Assembly (NCBI GenBank): GCA_009691685.1 | Contig: SIAU01000001.1 | Location: 1-64,000 of the forward strand | Length of the DNA stretch: 64,000 bases | Source: Opitutales bacterium | GTDB taxonomy: Bacteria; Verrucomicrobiota; Verrucomicrobiia; Opitutales; UBA953 | Reading direction: 5' to 3' | Shown: positions 1-11,754 of the stretch, one piece after another | How the letters are laid out: each line of letters begins with the position of its first letter | Numbering within the stretch: the first letter of the stretch is position 1 | The notes under the pieces: model-generated | The model's input: the letters and a program-made list of their open reading frames with translations, nothing else | Database searches by the model: none | Told to the model about the DNA's origin: nothing | Made by a program: the position numbers and the translations under genes

Positions 1-1471
1 CCTTCATCGGTGTGGCGCCCGCAATATCCTGTTCGGACATACCAATCGTATAAAGTTCTTTCGCCGTGGGTTTGTAAGGTTGCGCGCAGGCCTGACAAAC
101 GCGACGAACAAGACGTTGAGCGAGCGCTCCACGTAGCGCGGCTGAAACTAAGAAAGGTTTCACGCCGATATCGACGAGACGAGTCACCGCACTGACGGAA
201 TCATTAGTGTGCAAAGTTGAGAACACCATGTGACCAGTAAGCGCGGCGTTAATCGAAATTTCAGCGGTTTCTAAATCTCGAATTTCACCGATCATCACAA
301 TGTTTGGTGCCTGACGTAACATCGCACGAAGCGCGGCCGCAAAAGTCATTCCCACATCACGTTTTACTTGGACCTGATTGATACCAGCCATCTGATACTC
401 AACGGGATCTTCAACGGTAATAATTTTACGATCAGGTTTATTAATATAATTCAGCGCTGAATAAAGGGTGGTCGATTTACCCGAACCGGTTGGACCCGTC
501 ACGAGGAACACACCATCGGAACCGGAAATAAGACCTTGGAATTTCGCTTGGTCATCCGCGAAGAATCCTAATTCAGGAAGACCTAATTTCAGTCCTTCTT
601 TATCGAGAATACGCATGACGATTGATTCGCCATAAACGGTTGGTAAAACGGATACACGTAAGTCGATATCACGTCCGCCGGTCCGAGCCTGAATACGTCC
701 ATCTTGGGGAATACGTTTTTCTGCGAGTGACACTTCAGCCATTAATTTAAGGCGCGATATGACGGAAGCTTGTAAGCGCTTAGGTGGGCCTTTCATTTCT
801 TGGAGCACACCATCGATCCGGAAACGAACACGGAATCTTTTTTCTAAAGGTTCTAAGTGAATATCTGAAGCCTTCCGACGAATCGCATCCACAATCAGGG
901 AATTCACATAGCGAATAATCGGAGCGTCATCTTCTTTAACTTCGCCTCCTTGAGGAAGATCGACCGACATACCATCTTCACTCTTACCAAAAACATCCTC
1001 GTACGATACATTCACCGCGCCTCCACCATAACAGCGATTGATCGCGGCCTTCAGTTCATCAGGCGGTGCGAGTTTGGGATTTAAAGTAAGTTTTAAGACA
1101 CGCGAAAGTGAATCGAGCGTTTCGGTATCGAGCGGATCCGAAATCGCAACGAGCAGCTCAACCCCATCCATCTGCAGTGGTAAAATATTGTGACGCTCAG
1201 CCTGTTCGCGACTAATCAGTTTGAGCAATTCTTCCGCCGGTGAAACCTGGGCCAAGTCGACAACTTCCATGTCGAATTCCTTACCCAGCGCTTTGGAGAT
1301 AACCGTCCAAGTGATCTTACCCGTCTCCACTAATTTCGCGATCGCTTGGGTATCAGGATTCTGGCCATCGGGGATAGCACCAAGGGCCTCGCGGGCCTCG
1401 GATACTTGAGCAGAGGACACCAGTCCCTTGTCTTGTATGAATTGAATGACGAAATCGTCGGCGGTCGTCAC
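1..1471 (-). CDS. pilB: Type IV pilus / type II secretion assembly ATPase (GspE/PilB family), C-terminus truncated by the window edge
   Basis: Not in the ORF track because it runs off the edge. Translating the minus strand from a GTG at 1471 gives [26 protein letters not shown]...; Walker [37 protein letters not shown], and [10 protein letters not shown] near the edge. Confidence 0.9.
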   Translation of the reverse strand, partial: MTTADDFVIQFIQDKGLVSSAQVSEAREALGAIPDGQNPDTQAIAKLVETGKITWTVISKALGKEFDMEVVDLAQVSPAEELLKLISREQAERHNILPLQMDGVELLVAISDPLDTETLDSLSRVLKLTLNPKLAPPDELKAAINRCYGGGAVNVSYEDVFGKSEDGMSVDLPQGGEVKEDDAPIIRYVNSLIVDAIRRKASDIHLEPLEKRFRVRFRIDGVLQEMKGPPKRLQASVISRLKLMAEVSLAEKRIPQDGRIQARTGGRDIDLRVSVLPTVYGESIVMRILDKEGLKLGLPELGFFADDQAKFQGLISGSDGVFLVTGPTGSGKSTTLYSALNYINKPDRKIITVEDPVEYQMAGINQVQVKRDVGMTFAAALRAMLRQAPNIVMIGEIRDLETAEISINAALTGHMVFSTLHTNDSVSAVTRLVDIGVKPFLVSAALRGALAQRLVRRVCQACAQPYKPTAKELYTIGMSEQDIAGATPMK

Positions 1472-1601
1472 AGGGTAGGGATTCCTAAATGGGGTTGGGG
1501 GGTATTGAACCTAGTTCTCAGTAACAAGAAATAGGGGAAATCGAAAAGTAAATCTACCCACCCTCTCGGCAATCGCAAACTATCCAGAAATCAGCCAATT
1601 C

Positions 1602-2174
1602 TTAGCCTTTTAATATCTGCACACATTTATCCACTTCGGCTTTCAGAAAGTCTAAGCTGCCATCATTCCAAATCACGAATTTTGATTTCTTAACCTTCTC
1701 ACTGATAGGCATTTGCGAATTTATACGCTTCTGGGCCTCAGCTCGACTTAACCCCCGGGATTCCAAGCGATGCAATCTGACTTCATCTGAAGACGCGACG
1801 CACACCGTAGCGACCAATCCTTGAGTGAGGCCGAACTCGAATAAAAGAGGGATTTCCAAAATGTACGACTTGGATGAATCGGCCATCGCCTCTTGGCGCA
1901 GGGCGGCAATGCGCGGGTGGATGATGGATTCCAAAAAGGTTTTCTCCGTCGAATCAGAAAATACTTTTTTACCAATCCACTCTCGGTCAGCTGTACCATC
2001 ATTCTGAATACAGGCCGAACCCCAACGTGATTTCAATTGAGCGAGCGTTGGAGATTCGTTCAGCGCTTGGTGCGCTAAGACATCGGAATCAATCACGACA
2101 AAACCATGAGACTTAAAAAAGCCAGCGGCCGTGGATTTTCCACAACCAATGCCGCCAGTGAGTCCGATGACCAT
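1602..2174 (-). CDS. coaE: Dephospho-CoA kinase
   Basis: MVIGLTGGIGCGKSTAAGFFKSHGFVVIDSDVLAHQ; P-loop and DSD motif, 190 aa. Confidence 0.95.
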   Translation of the reverse strand: MVIGLTGGIGCGKSTAAGFFKSHGFVVIDSDVLAHQALNESPTLAQLKSRWGSACIQNDGTADREWIGKKVFSDSTEKTFLESIIHPRIAALRQEAMADSSKSYILEIPLLFEFGLTQGLVATVCVASSDEVRLHRLESRGLSRAEAQKRINSQMPISEKVKKSKFVIWNDGSLDFLKAEVDKCVQILKG

Positions 2175-2212
2175 AGCAGATTTCTAAACCTTAAAACCTT
2201 CGAGGGCAAACC

Positions 2213-4183
2213 TCAAGCAGGGGTCGGCGTGGCTTGTGAACCTGGCTCTGGTGGGGGACCATCAGGGCTCGGCTCACGAACTAAGTTTGGCACAGGTGAT
2301 CCCACAATCGGGGTCTGCATCGATCCCGTCTTGAGAATTTCCATCACATGAACGCCGTCTAAAGTCTCATGCTCGAGTAAAGCTTCGGCAATCTTGCGGT
2401 GGGCATCAGCATGCTCGGCAATGATTTTTTCGGCGCGGGCATATTGCTCACTCACGATTTTAGCAACAGCATCGTCGATGCGACGAGCCGTCTCATCGCT
2501 GTGCGATTGGGTGCGAGAAATTTCGCGACCCAAGAAAACGGTGTCAGAATTTTCGTTATAAGAAATAGGGCCGAGCTCACTCATACCCCAATCGCAGACC
2601 ATTTGACGGGCCATGCGGGTGGCTTGTTTGATATCCGAGGAGGCACCATTGGATACATCGCCAGTGACTACTTTTTCTCCCACGCGACCAGCCATCGCCG
2701 TGCAAATGTAAGTCAGCAAACGAGCTTTAGAATATCCGAGAATATCTTTCTTTGGAAGGAACATGGCCATACCCAAGGCGCGACCACGAGGAAGAATCGT
2801 TACTTTGTGAATGGGCATCATGCCATCATCGACGACGGCCTGAACAATTGCGTGGCCCGCTTCGTGGTAGGCAGTGCTGCGACGATCTTCTTCATCCATC
2901 GCGCGACGACGCTCACGACCATAGGCAATTTTATCGCGGGCTTCTTCGATGTCAGACATCTCAACCTTATCGCGATTACGACGACCGGCATGCAGAGCAC
3001 CTTCGTTTAATAAATTCGCTAAATCAGCACCCGACATTCCGGTGGTGATGCGAGCGATACGATTTAGATCAACCGAGGGAGCTAATTGGAAACGTTTAGC
3101 GTGAACGGCGAGCACGGCTTCACGGCCTCGCAAGTCTGGTAAATCAACGAAGACTTGGCGATCAAAGCGACCTGGACGTAAGAGAGCTTGGTCGAGCACA
3201 TCAGCACGATTGGTTGCGCCGATAACGATGACGCCTGCCTGACCATCAAAGCCATCCATCTCCACGAGTAAGGAGTTGAGCGTTTGTTCGCGTTCATCAT
3301 TTCCACCACCGACGCCGGCACCACGCTGACGACCGACTGCATCAATTTCATCAATAAATACAATACAAGGAGCGAGCTTGCGGGCTTGCTCAAAGGTGTC
3401 GCGAACGCGAGCGGCACCGACGCCGACAAACATTTCAACGAAATCAGAACCACTGATACTTAAGAAAGGAACTTTCGCTTCTCCGGCGACGGCCCGAGCG
3501 AGCAGCGTCTTACCTGTTCCGGGAGGTCCGACCATTAAAATTCCCTTGGGAATAGACGCACCTATTTTAGTGAAGCGTTTGGGATCACGGAGAAAATCGA
3601 CAATCTCTTTCACTTCTTCTTTGGCTTCATCACATCCGGCCACATCTTTAAAAGTAGTACCTTCATTTTCGTTCGCATTTAAACGAGCGCGTGATTTGGC
3701 AAACTGCATCGCACCCTTGTTCGCATTACGTAAAAAGCGAAACATCATATACAAGACCAAGCCCGAAATCAGTAAGGTCGGCAGAACATTATAAAGGAAC
3801 ATTGTTAACCCCGTCTGTTCGGGAACTTCCTTAAACGCGTCTTTGGCTACCGCACTACGTAGACCTTCAAATTCTTTTTCGGTTAAACGACCTTTAGCCT
3901 GGAACTTGGTCTTATCATCCGCGGCCGCGCCTTTAACTTCTAATTCTCCAGTGACTTCGTACCAGCTATTAGAACCAGCAGTGGAGTCCGATTTAATCGA
4001 AAGATTTTTCACCTTCTTCTCTTGGGCGAGAGAGAGGACTTCGGTCACGCTCAGTTTCTGGACGCTATTGGCGGGAGGTGCACTGTAGTTAACTAGCAGT
4101 GCAACTAGACCAATTAAAATGATCCATACGATTAAAGGCTTAGCTTTAATCCGGTTGTTATCCTCGTTGTTGTCTTGGCTCAT
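2213..4183 (-). CDS. ftsH: ATP-dependent zinc metalloprotease FtsH
   Basis: N-terminal [23 protein letters not shown] region, HEAGH zinc motif. Confidence 0.98.
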   Translation of the reverse strand: MSQDNNEDNNRIKAKPLIVWIILIGLVALLVNYSAPPANSVQKLSVTEVLSLAQEKKVKNLSIKSDSTAGSNSWYEVTGELEVKGAAADDKTKFQAKGRLTEKEFEGLRSAVAKDAFKEVPEQTGLTMFLYNVLPTLLISGLVLYMMFRFLRNANKGAMQFAKSRARLNANENEGTTFKDVAGCDEAKEEVKEIVDFLRDPKRFTKIGASIPKGILMVGPPGTGKTLLARAVAGEAKVPFLSISGSDFVEMFVGVGAARVRDTFEQARKLAPCIVFIDEIDAVGRQRGAGVGGGNDEREQTLNSLLVEMDGFDGQAGVIVIGATNRADVLDQALLRPGRFDRQVFVDLPDLRGREAVLAVHAKRFQLAPSVDLNRIARITTGMSGADLANLLNEGALHAGRRNRDKVEMSDIEEARDKIAYGRERRRAMDEEDRRSTAYHEAGHAIVQAVVDDGMMPIHKVTILPRGRALGMAMFLPKKDILGYSKARLLTYICTAMAGRVGEKVVTGDVSNGASSDIKQATRMARQMVCDWGMSELGPISYNENSDTVFLGREISRTQSHSDETARRIDDAVAKIVSEQYARAEKIIAEHADAHRKIAEALLEHETLDGVHVMEILKTGSMQTPIVGSPVPNLVREPSPDGPPPEPGSQATPTPA

Positions 4184-4194
4184 CGGGGGAAGGT

Positions 4195-5598
4195 TTAGAT
4201 TAAGCAGGGGTTAAGCCAAGTCAATCGGAGAGCCCCTTTAACGGGTCCATTTAACCTGTATAATTCCGCCGGCGGATTAGAAGGAACCCAGATAATTTCT
4301 TGATTTAAAAGAACAACGGGAAGGTTTTCGCGTAACTCTGACGGCACTTTCCTATTAATTAAAAGATCGGAGACCTTGGCCGTGCCACTCGAACCAAGAG
4401 GCTGATAGCGGTCCCCTTCCATTCTCCCCCTCCAAAAAACGGGGCCGACCGCCGCGGGCGACAAATAGACTTCTTTGGTGGGCGGAATGTCTCCCCGTGA
4501 CAATTTTGCCCACAGGTTTTCATCCACGGTCACGATTTCTGCCAATAAACCCGTTTCGCTATCGAGCACACCTAAGGTCAAACTTCGCATTTGCGTTCCC
4601 AAAGGCGCCAAGGCTTCAGGCGTCAAAAAACATTTTCCGTTTTTAATTTTAACTAATTTTGAAAGCACCGACATCTGCACATCGGTACCCGCGCACAAGT
4701 GTTTTACTAAAAGTTCCAAGGAGGCGCCTTGCACGGCACCCAATCCACACTCCTGGAGAAATTCATGGATGACGACATAAGCCAATGCCACCGGTCGATT
4801 TTTTAGAGCACTCACATCCAAAACGCCGTCCGCATTTTTTACGCATCCCAGATCCTTCGCCCAAGTTAATAAGGCCGTGCGCGCCTGTTCAATAATGTCG
4901 GCCGATTGAGCAAAGCCCTTCGTGTAATCAGGTCCTAAGGCTTCTTCAGCATTTTGATTTAACCAACGACGAATCCGATTCCGCTTAACGATAGGCAATT
5001 GGTTAGTGGCATCCTCACGCCAGGGGATATCTACGCGTTGCAGACCTTCTAAAATATCTTTTTTACCCAAGCGGGCAGCAATCAACGGGCGATAACGTAA
5101 ATGCCCATCACGAAAATTCTGTAACACGCGGGGTGCCGAAAGACCTGTTAATCCGGCCCCACGAGCCAATCTCATTAATAACGTTTCAGCGACGTCATCG
5201 AGATGATGCGCCGTACAAATAATATTAAAGTCGTGAAGTTTTCTCTGTTCGGCAAAAAAAGTATTTCGGGCTTCACGCAATGTCGCTTCGGAGGCCGGAC
5301 CTTCTTCCGTTCGGCGACCAAGGTAACACGGAACGCCCAAGAACTGACAAACCTCCTTCACGAATAAGGCATCATGAGTAGACTCGATACCACGTGCCGC
5401 GTGATCAAAGTGTAAGACCAATAAATTTGGGCGAATCGCGGGATTCACCGAGAGTGCACATAATAAATAAATCGAGTCGGCACCACCCGAGACTGCCACC
5501 GCAACTTTTTTACCTAAGAGCGAACTAGGCAGTGACAATTCCGGTAATTGTGACGCTGCGATTTTGATTTTTTGTAATGAGGCAGGAGCTGAAAACAC
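4195..5598 (-). CDS. tilS: tRNA(Ile)-lysidine synthetase; start probably the GTG at 5598 rather than the track start 5664
   Basis: PP-loop SGGADS, TAHHLDDVAET; GTG begins just after the serS stop, whereas the track start overlaps serS by 65 nt. Confidence 0.9.
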   Translation of the reverse strand: MFSAPASLQKIKIAASQLPELSLPSSLLGKKVAVAVSGGADSIYLLCALSVNPAIRPNLLVLHFDHAARGIESTHDALFVKEVCQFLGVPCYLGRRTEEGPASEATLREARNTFFAEQRKLHDFNIICTAHHLDDVAETLLMRLARGAGLTGLSAPRVLQNFRDGHLRYRPLIAARLGKKDILEGLQRVDIPWREDATNQLPIVKRNRIRRWLNQNAEEALGPDYTKGFAQSADIIEQARTALLTWAKDLGCVKNADGVLDVSALKNRPVALAYVVIHEFLQECGLGAVQGASLELLVKHLCAGTDVQMSVLSKLVKIKNGKCFLTPEALAPLGTQMRSLTLGVLDSETGLLAEIVTVDENLWAKLSRGDIPPTKEVYLSPAAVGPVFWRGRMEGDRYQPLGSSGTAKVSDLLINRKVPSELRENLPVVLLNQEIIWVPSNPPAELYRLNGPVKGALRLTWLNPCLI

Positions 5599-5599
5599 T

Positions 5600-6868
5600 T
5601 TAGAATTTGATAGTTTCCTTGCCGTACCATCTCCGCAGGGCTTCCGGAACAACGACACTACCATCGGGCTGTAGATTATTTTCGAGAATCGCCGCTAACA
5701 CCCGAGGTAGGCCCAGAGCTGAACCGTTTAAGGTGTGAACGTATTCTACTTTTCCATCTTTGGGACGATAGCGAATACCCGCCCGACGTGCTTGGAAATC
5801 CGTGAAGTTAGAACAGCTGGAAACTTCTAACCAGCGCTTCTGACCGCCCGCCCAAACTTCGAGATCGTATTGTTTGCTATGCGAGAAACCAATGTCGCCC
5901 GCACAAATCAATAATACGCGATAAGGTAAATTGAGTTTCTGTAAAATGCGCTCAGCGTCCCCGCGTAGTTTTTCTAATTCATTAAACGATTCACTGGGAT
6001 GCGTCCATTTAACCAATTCCACTTTATCGAATTGGTGCAGGCGATTCAGACCACGCACGTGCGCACCCCAACTGCCCGCTTCACGACGGAAACAAGGCGT
6101 GTAACCGACCCGTTTTACGGGCAACGAGGCTTCGTCTAAAATCTCGTCACGGAAAAAATTCGTCACGGGAACTTCGGCAGTCGGAATTAAATAAAAATCA
6201 TCCGTTTGCGCGTGATACATTTGTCCTTCTTTGTCAGGCAACTGACCGGTCGCCGTCGCACTCGCCGCATTCACCAATAAGGGAGCGTGCACTTCGGTGT
6301 ATCCAGCGGCATTAGCTTCCTCTAAAAAGAATTGAATCAGCGCACGCACTAAACGTGCCATATCACCGATATAAAAAGGGAAACCTGCGCCGGCGACTTT
6401 GACGCCGCGCTCGAAATCAATCGCTTTGGAAAACCAAGCGATATCCCAGTGGGGCTTAGCGGCTGGAGAAATTAATTGATCTACATTACCCCAAGTTGAG
6501 TGAACTTTATTGTCATTTTCGGTGCGACCTTCGGGCACCGAGTCATGGGGAATATTGGGAACCGTTAAGCTGACCTGTTTCCAAACTTCTTCCGCTTCAC
6601 TGACTTTCTTTTCTAATTCTTTAACGCGAGCCGAAGCCTCTTTCATCTCCGCCAACTTCGCTTGAAATTCAGGCGAGCCCTTAGGCATCGTGGCCATCTC
6701 TTTATTCGCTGCGTTTTGTGAAGCCCGGGCGTTTTCAAATTCGGCAACGGCGTGACGACGAACTTCGTCGGCCGCTAAGACGGCCTCGAGATCCACTTGA
6801 AATTTTTTACGAGCAATGCCTTTGCGGACAGTGTCGATTTGCTCACGAAATAACTTAGGGTCTAGCAT
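5600..6868 (-). CDS. serS: Seryl-tRNA synthetase
   Basis: MLDPKLFREQIDTVRKGIARK; class II motifs FRREAGSWG, SSCSNFTDFQARR, NGSALGLPRVL. Confidence 0.98.
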   Translation of the reverse strand: MLDPKLFREQIDTVRKGIARKKFQVDLEAVLAADEVRRHAVAEFENARASQNAANKEMATMPKGSPEFQAKLAEMKEASARVKELEKKVSEAEEVWKQVSLTVPNIPHDSVPEGRTENDNKVHSTWGNVDQLISPAAKPHWDIAWFSKAIDFERGVKVAGAGFPFYIGDMARLVRALIQFFLEEANAAGYTEVHAPLLVNAASATATGQLPDKEGQMYHAQTDDFYLIPTAEVPVTNFFRDEILDEASLPVKRVGYTPCFRREAGSWGAHVRGLNRLHQFDKVELVKWTHPSESFNELEKLRGDAERILQKLNLPYRVLLICAGDIGFSHSKQYDLEVWAGGQKRWLEVSSCSNFTDFQARRAGIRYRPKDGKVEYVHTLNGSALGLPRVLAAILENNLQPDGSVVVPEALRRWYGKETIKF

Positions 6869-7035
6869 GATTAGACTTTGCTTAATTTACCCGCCCAAGG
6901 GCAACGGGGAAGTCACAAAAAAGCTCGAAAAAGTTACCCCGATGGGGGTTAAGCGCCCTTTTAATGGCGACTTCGCTTCGGTGAACTCGCATCGCCACCC
7001 TTTTACAACCACGAGAAATTTAGAGAGTAACAGAC

Positions 7036-7449
7036 TTAGAAAACTTCGGTCGCGCTGAAAAAACGTTTGATTTCAGCAGCAGCAGCTTCCGGGCTGTCCG
7101 AGGCGTGACAAACATTGCGCATCATCTCCGTTCCAAAATCTCCGCGAATGGTCCCTTTGGGAGCGACTTTTGAATTCGTGGGCCCGAGCAATTCACGCAC
7201 GTGTGCGATGACATTTTTACCGCTTAAAACTGCGATGATTACCGGACGAGAAGACATGAAAGTTTCGATCTCAGGATAAAAAGGTTTTTCCGCAACGTGC
7301 GAGTAGTGTTCGCGTAATTGACCAGGCGTGAGGCGGGTTAATTTGCAGGCTTGAATATCAAATCCAGCAGCTTCAAAGCGCGCCAAAACGGTGCCATAAA
7401 GGCGGCGCTCCATACAATCGGGTTTTAAAATAATAAGGGTCTGCTCCAT
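7036..7449 (-). CDS. ndk: Nucleoside diphosphate kinase
   Basis: MEQTLIILKPDCMERRL; NVCHASDSPEAAAAEI active-site His motif. Confidence 0.97.
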   Translation of the reverse strand: MEQTLIILKPDCMERRLYGTVLARFEAAGFDIQACKLTRLTPGQLREHYSHVAEKPFYPEIETFMSSRPVIIAVLSGKNVIAHVRELLGPTNSKVAPKGTIRGDFGTEMMRNVCHASDSPEAAAAEIKRFFSATEVF

Positions 7450-7513
7450 AGATTTAATTGGAGAGAGTTTGTTTAGACCGATTTGACAAGACGGAAAGGA
7501 CTAAACCCTCTAT

Positions 7514-8005
7514 TTAGGCTTTCAAAAGCATGCAAATAGCCTGAACCGCAATGGCCCGGCCCTGGCCAATCGAGTCCATCCCTTCATTCGTCGTCGCCTT
7601 TACCCCGACTTGGTCGTCGCCCACTTCTAAAAGTTCTGAAATGGATTTTTTGATTTCGGCAATGTGTTCAGAAATTTTAGGACGCTCTGCGATGACGACC
7701 ACATCGATATTCCCCACTATCCATCCCAACTTTTTTATCTCCTCGAGGGCTTTTTTAACAATCAGGCCCGATTTGATATTTTTGATATTTGGATCGGTGT
7801 TCGGAAAATAATATCCAATATCGCGAAGTCCAGCTGCACCCAAAAGAGCGTCGGCAACCGCGTGCAGTAAAACATCGGCGTCGGAATGCCCATCGGGGCC
7901 CATCGTTGAGGGAATCGTGACCCCTCCCAGAATACAGGGACGGCCAGAGACGAGCGGATGAATGTCGTAACCGAGTCCAATACGATAGGGAGGTTGGGCT
8001 GACAT
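7514..8005 (-). CDS. ispF: 2-C-methyl-D-erythritol 2,4-cyclodiphosphate synthase
   Basis: RIGLGYDIHPLVSGRPCILGGV, GPDGHSDADVLLHAVADALLGAAGLRDIG. Confidence 0.97.
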   Translation of the reverse strand: MSAQPPYRIGLGYDIHPLVSGRPCILGGVTIPSTMGPDGHSDADVLLHAVADALLGAAGLRDIGYYFPNTDPNIKNIKSGLIVKKALEEIKKLGWIVGNIDVVVIAERPKISEHIAEIKKSISELLEVGDDQVGVKATTNEGMDSIGQGRAIAVQAICMLLKA

Positions 8006-8101
8006 TACCCTGTTTTAATGGATAATTTGAGAAAGGAAAGCCATTGCATAAAACCCTTGAAAGAAAGTTAACAAGTGGCAGAGTACGCCCTGTAAGTGTT
8101 A

Positions 8102-8176
8102 GGCGCGGTAGCCAAGTGGTAAGGCCGGGCTCTGCAAAAGCCCCATGCGTCGGTTCAATTCCGACCCGCGCCTCCA
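8102..8176 (+). tRNA. tRNA-Cys (GCA)
   Basis: Acceptor GGCGCGG (8102-8108) pairs CCGCGCC (8166-8172); anticodon loop CTGCAAA; T-arm TTCAATT; encoded CCA 8174-8176. Confidence 0.95.
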
Positions 8177-8189
8177 ATTTAAAGTAACA

Positions 8190-8217
8190 AAAAAGGCGTC
8201 CACTGGACGCCTTTTTT
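8190..8217. terminator. Hairpin terminator between tRNA-Cys (+) and argG (-), likely bidirectional
   Basis: aaaaaaGGCGTCCactGGACGCCtttttta. Confidence 0.85.
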
Positions 8218-8235
8218 AATCGGTGTATCTTTGTG

Positions 8236-9492
8236 TTATCGAACCGTCTTACTTAAGTTCTGCACGCCATTGACCTTTGAGTTCACGCGTAAGCGTAAAC
8301 CATTGAGGCGAATGAATCCCGTAGCGTCGTCTTGGTTGTAAGCCTTCGTTGGATCCGCTTCCATCGTCGCAATATGTGGATTGTACAACGAGCGAGGACT
8401 CTTTCGACCTGCGACATAAGTACCACCTTTATAGAGTTTCACACGGACGGTGCCGGTGACATTGCGCTGCGATTCGGTAATGAGTGCCTGTAATGCTAAG
8501 CGCTCCGGAGCATACCAGAAACCATTGTAAACTAAGGTCGCGTAACGAGGAACCAAAGAGTCGCGTAAGTGCATCACTTCGCGATCCATGGTTAAGGATT
8601 CAATCTGACGGTGAGCGAAATGTAAAATCGTACCGCCTGGTGTTTCATAAACGCCACGACTCTTCATGCCGACGAAACGATTTTCGACCATATCGACTCG
8701 GCCAACGCCATGACGCCCACCGATTTTATTCAGTGTGCGCATCACTCCGAGAGGATTCATCTTCTTGCCGTTAACGGCGATACAATCGCCTTGGCGAAAT
8801 TCGAGTTCAACATACTCCGATTTATTTGGAGCATCTTCCGGTGAAACGGAAAGCTTGAACATGGCTTTGTTTGCAGGCGCAAAAGCATCCATCCAAGGAT
8901 CCTCTAAAATGCCAGCTTCATAAGAAATGTGAAGGAGGTTTCGATCAGAAGAATAGGGCTTTTTCGCACTCGCTTCGACCGGGATTTTATTCTTCGCACA
9001 ATAGGCGATCATTTCAGCACGACCGGGAAAATCAGCACGGAATTCCTCATTACGCCAAGGCGCGATGATTTCTAAGTCAGGTGCTAAAGCCGCACAGGTT
9101 AATTCAAAACGCACTTGGTCATTACCCTTACCCGTCGCACCGTGAGCAATGGCGGTCGCACCTTCTTTACGAGCGATCTCAACCATGCGTTTGGCGATGA
9201 GTGGACGGGCAATCGATGTACCGAGGTAGTATTGACCTTCGTAAATCGCACCCGCTTGCATCATTGGGAAAATAAAGTCGCGGGCGAATTCCTCTTGGAG
9301 GTCATCAATATAAAGTTTGGACGCACCAGTCTTGAGCGCTTTTTGCTTCAAGCCCTTCAACTCATCTTCTTGGCCGATGTCGGCGCAGAATGCGATCATC
9401 TCGGCATGATGCTTATCCTTAATCCAAGATAGGAGGACGGAGGTGTCGAGTCCGCCCGAATAGGCGAGGACGATTTTCTTTTTCTTACTCAT
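8236..9492 (-). CDS. argG: Argininosuccinate synthase
   Basis: [46 protein letters not shown]. Confidence 0.98.
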   Translation of the reverse strand: MSKKKKIVLAYSGGLDTSVLLSWIKDKHHAEMIAFCADIGQEDELKGLKQKALKTGASKLYIDDLQEEFARDFIFPMMQAGAIYEGQYYLGTSIARPLIAKRMVEIARKEGATAIAHGATGKGNDQVRFELTCAALAPDLEIIAPWRNEEFRADFPGRAEMIAYCAKNKIPVEASAKKPYSSDRNLLHISYEAGILEDPWMDAFAPANKAMFKLSVSPEDAPNKSEYVELEFRQGDCIAVNGKKMNPLGVMRTLNKIGGRHGVGRVDMVENRFVGMKSRGVYETPGGTILHFAHRQIESLTMDREVMHLRDSLVPRYATLVYNGFWYAPERLALQALITESQRNVTGTVRVKLYKGGTYVAGRKSPRSLYNPHIATMEADPTKAYNQDDATGFIRLNGLRLRVNSKVNGVQNLSKTVR

Positions 9493-9510
9493 GGTATATT
9501 AAATAATAAA

Positions 9511-10455
9511 TTAGCGGTGGCGGGTTAAATGGGCGAGAATCGCTTTTTGCACGTGGAGTCTGTTTTCCGCTTGATCAAAAATAATGCTTTGTGGACTCGC
9601 TAAAACTTCGGCGGTTACTTCTTCACCTGGGTGAGCAGGCAAGCAGTGCATGAAGTAAGCGTCGGGTTTAGCCAGAGCCATCAGCTTAGAATTCACTTGG
9701 TAAGGCTGCATAGTTTTAAGTCTTTCGGCCTTTTCAGCCTCCATACCCATGCTCACCCAAACATCGGTATAAACCATGTCTGCACCCTTAACCGCAGCAG
9801 CGGCGTCAGTCGTGAAAGTAAAGGTTTCCTTCAGTCCATCTTTTTTGAGCTGCTGTTTGATTTCTGCAGTGGGCTCGTAACCCGCAGGACCCGCCAACGC
9901 AATTTCCACACCGAGAGCGGCTCCGCCTAAAATAAATGAGTTCGCCATGTTGCAGGCCGTGTCACCCAAGAAAGCAACCTTCCGTCCTTTTAAGGAACTC
10001 TCAAAATTTTCGGGTTTCCCCTTCGACCAACGCTCCGCGAGCGTAAACATATCGGTCATAAACTGACAGGGATGCAGGAAGTCGGATAACGCATTTACCA
10101 CGGGCATCGTTCCGCTTTGAGCAAAGTCCTCTAAGAGTTTGTGTTCATGACACCGGATAACCATGCCATGCAAATAACGTGATAAAACTTTTGCGGTATC
10201 GGCTACCGTTTCACCACGCGAGATTTGCATGTCATCCGCATTCAGCATGACGGGCTGTCCGCCAAGTTCGTGAACGCCGACCTGAAAAGAAACCCGCGTC
10301 CGGGTGCTCTTCTTGAAAAAAAGTAGGCCCCAGGACTGCTGAGCGAGATCCTGAGATTTAGTCTGACCCCTTTGCGATTTCAACAAAGCAGCCTGGGCAA
10401 AAATCGATTGGATTTCAGCCAAACTTAAATCGGTCTCTTTGAGGAAGTGACGCAT
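9511..10455 (-). CDS. argF: Ornithine carbamoyltransferase
   Basis: KKSTRTRVSFQVGVHELGG; HPCQFMTDMFT; MHCLPAHPGEEVTAEV. Confidence 0.95.
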   Translation of the reverse strand: MRHFLKETDLSLAEIQSIFAQAALLKSQRGQTKSQDLAQQSWGLLFFKKSTRTRVSFQVGVHELGGQPVMLNADDMQISRGETVADTAKVLSRYLHGMVIRCHEHKLLEDFAQSGTMPVVNALSDFLHPCQFMTDMFTLAERWSKGKPENFESSLKGRKVAFLGDTACNMANSFILGGAALGVEIALAGPAGYEPTAEIKQQLKKDGLKETFTFTTDAAAAVKGADMVYTDVWVSMGMEAEKAERLKTMQPYQVNSKLMALAKPDAYFMHCLPAHPGEEVTAEVLASPQSIIFDQAENRLHVQKAILAHLTRHR

Positions 10456-10524
10456 GAGAGAAGGTGTTTAAAACTATCTAGCGAAACGATTTTGGACAGG
10501 CGAAAATGTGCTGGAATAGTGATT

Positions 10525-11754
10525 TTAAGCGACTTTCCACGCACTTAACACCCGATCAAAAATTTCGATAGCCTCATTTAACTCGGCGACTGTCGCATTT
10601 AATGGCGGCAACAACCGTATCGCAATTCCACTCGCCGGTACGGTCAACAATCCTGCTTCACGTAGAGCAGCAACGACGGGAAGCGGATCAATATTCATCC
10701 CAACACCGACCATGTATCCGGCACCCCGAATTTCTTTGATAATCGCAGGATACTTTTGCGCTAATTTTTTCAGAGATTCATGCCAAGCCGGAGATTGGGT
10801 AGCTACCCGAGCAACGAGATTTTCACTTTCAATAATTTCGATAACGGAGAGGGCGGCGGCCGCTGCTAAAGCACCACCACCAAACGTGGTACCGTGCGAA
10901 CCAGGCTGAAAAAGTTCATCATACGGTGGAGCCATCCAAATCGCACCAATGGGAAATCCGCCACCGAGGCCTTTGGCCATCGCAATCGCGTCAGGTTTAA
11001 TTCCCGAGAATTCATAGGCAAAGAATTTACCCGTCCGACCAATACCGCACTGAATTTCATCAATGAGTAATAAGACATTTCTTTCCTGACAGATTTTTTG
11101 CAGTTGTTGTAAAAAAACGGGATCAGCTGGAAAGATACCACCCTCCCCTTGAATGGTTTCTAATAAAACCGCAGCAGTGTCGGTGGCACTGATAGCCTTA
11201 TCCCAAGCAGCGATGTCATTCAGCGGAGCCGAGGAAAAGCCGGTCAATAAGGGTCTAAAGCCTGATTGGATTTTCTCCTGAGGAGTGGCAGACATACCCC
11301 CAAAGGTCCGCCCGTGAAAGGCTTTTTCGGCAACCACGACTCCGATGCACTTGCCTTCAACCCCCGACTTTTTCTTACCGTGAAGCCGGGCGAGTTTTAA
11401 AAGCGCTTCATTAGCTTCGGCGCCGCTGTTACAAAATAAAAATCTTCCGGAGCCACAATATTTTGAAAGTGATTCAACCAACTTAGCTTGAGGCTCATTC
11501 CGGTAGAGATTGCTGACGTGAATTAATTTTTCAGCCTGCTCACTGATTCTTTTAACCATTACAGGATGAGCATGACCGACTGAGTTGACGGCAATGCCTG
11601 AAGCAAAATCTAAATAGGCTTTTCCGTGGGCATCCCAAACCCGCGTACCCTTACCCTTCACTAAGGTAATGGCTTGAGTCGAATAATTTTTAGCCAAAAA
11701 TTGGCTATAGAGTTTAGCAGACTCGTCGGAAGAATGGACAGAGTCGTGTAACAT
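10525..11754 (-). CDS. argD: Acetylornithine aminotransferase
   Basis: Class III aminotransferase; LLIDEIQCGIGRTGKFFAYE, AMAKGLGGGFPIGA; in arg cluster. Confidence 0.95.
   Translation of the reverse strand: MLHDSVHSSDESAKLYSQFLAKNYSTQAITLVKGKGTRVWDAHGKAYLDFASGIAVNSVGHAHPVMVKRISEQAEKLIHVSNLYRNEPQAKLVESLSKYCGSGRFLFCNSGAEANEALLKLARLHGKKKSGVEGKCIGVVVAEKAFHGRTFGGMSATPQEKIQSGFRPLLTGFSSAPLNDIAAWDKAISATDTAAVLLETIQGEGGIFPADPVFLQQLQKICQERNVLLLIDEIQCGIGRTGKFFAYEFSGIKPDAIAMAKGLGGGFPIGAIWMAPPYDELFQPGSHGTTFGGGALAAAAALSVIEIIESENLVARVATQSPAWHESLKKLAQKYPAIIKEIRGAGYMVGVGMNIDPLPVVAALREAGLLTVPASGIAIRLLPPLNATVAELNEAIEIFDRVLSAWKVA

Noticed and set aside
2399-3010. 203-aa plus ORF
   Set aside because: Antisense shadow inside ftsH with no recognisable domain; ftsH is unambiguous.
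7755-8177. 140-aa minus ORF beginning MEARVGIEPTHGAFAEPGLTTWLPR
   Set aside because: Its N-terminal part is the antisense translation of tRNA-Cys (8102-8176) and the rest overlaps ispF in another frame; a well-known spurious ORF type.
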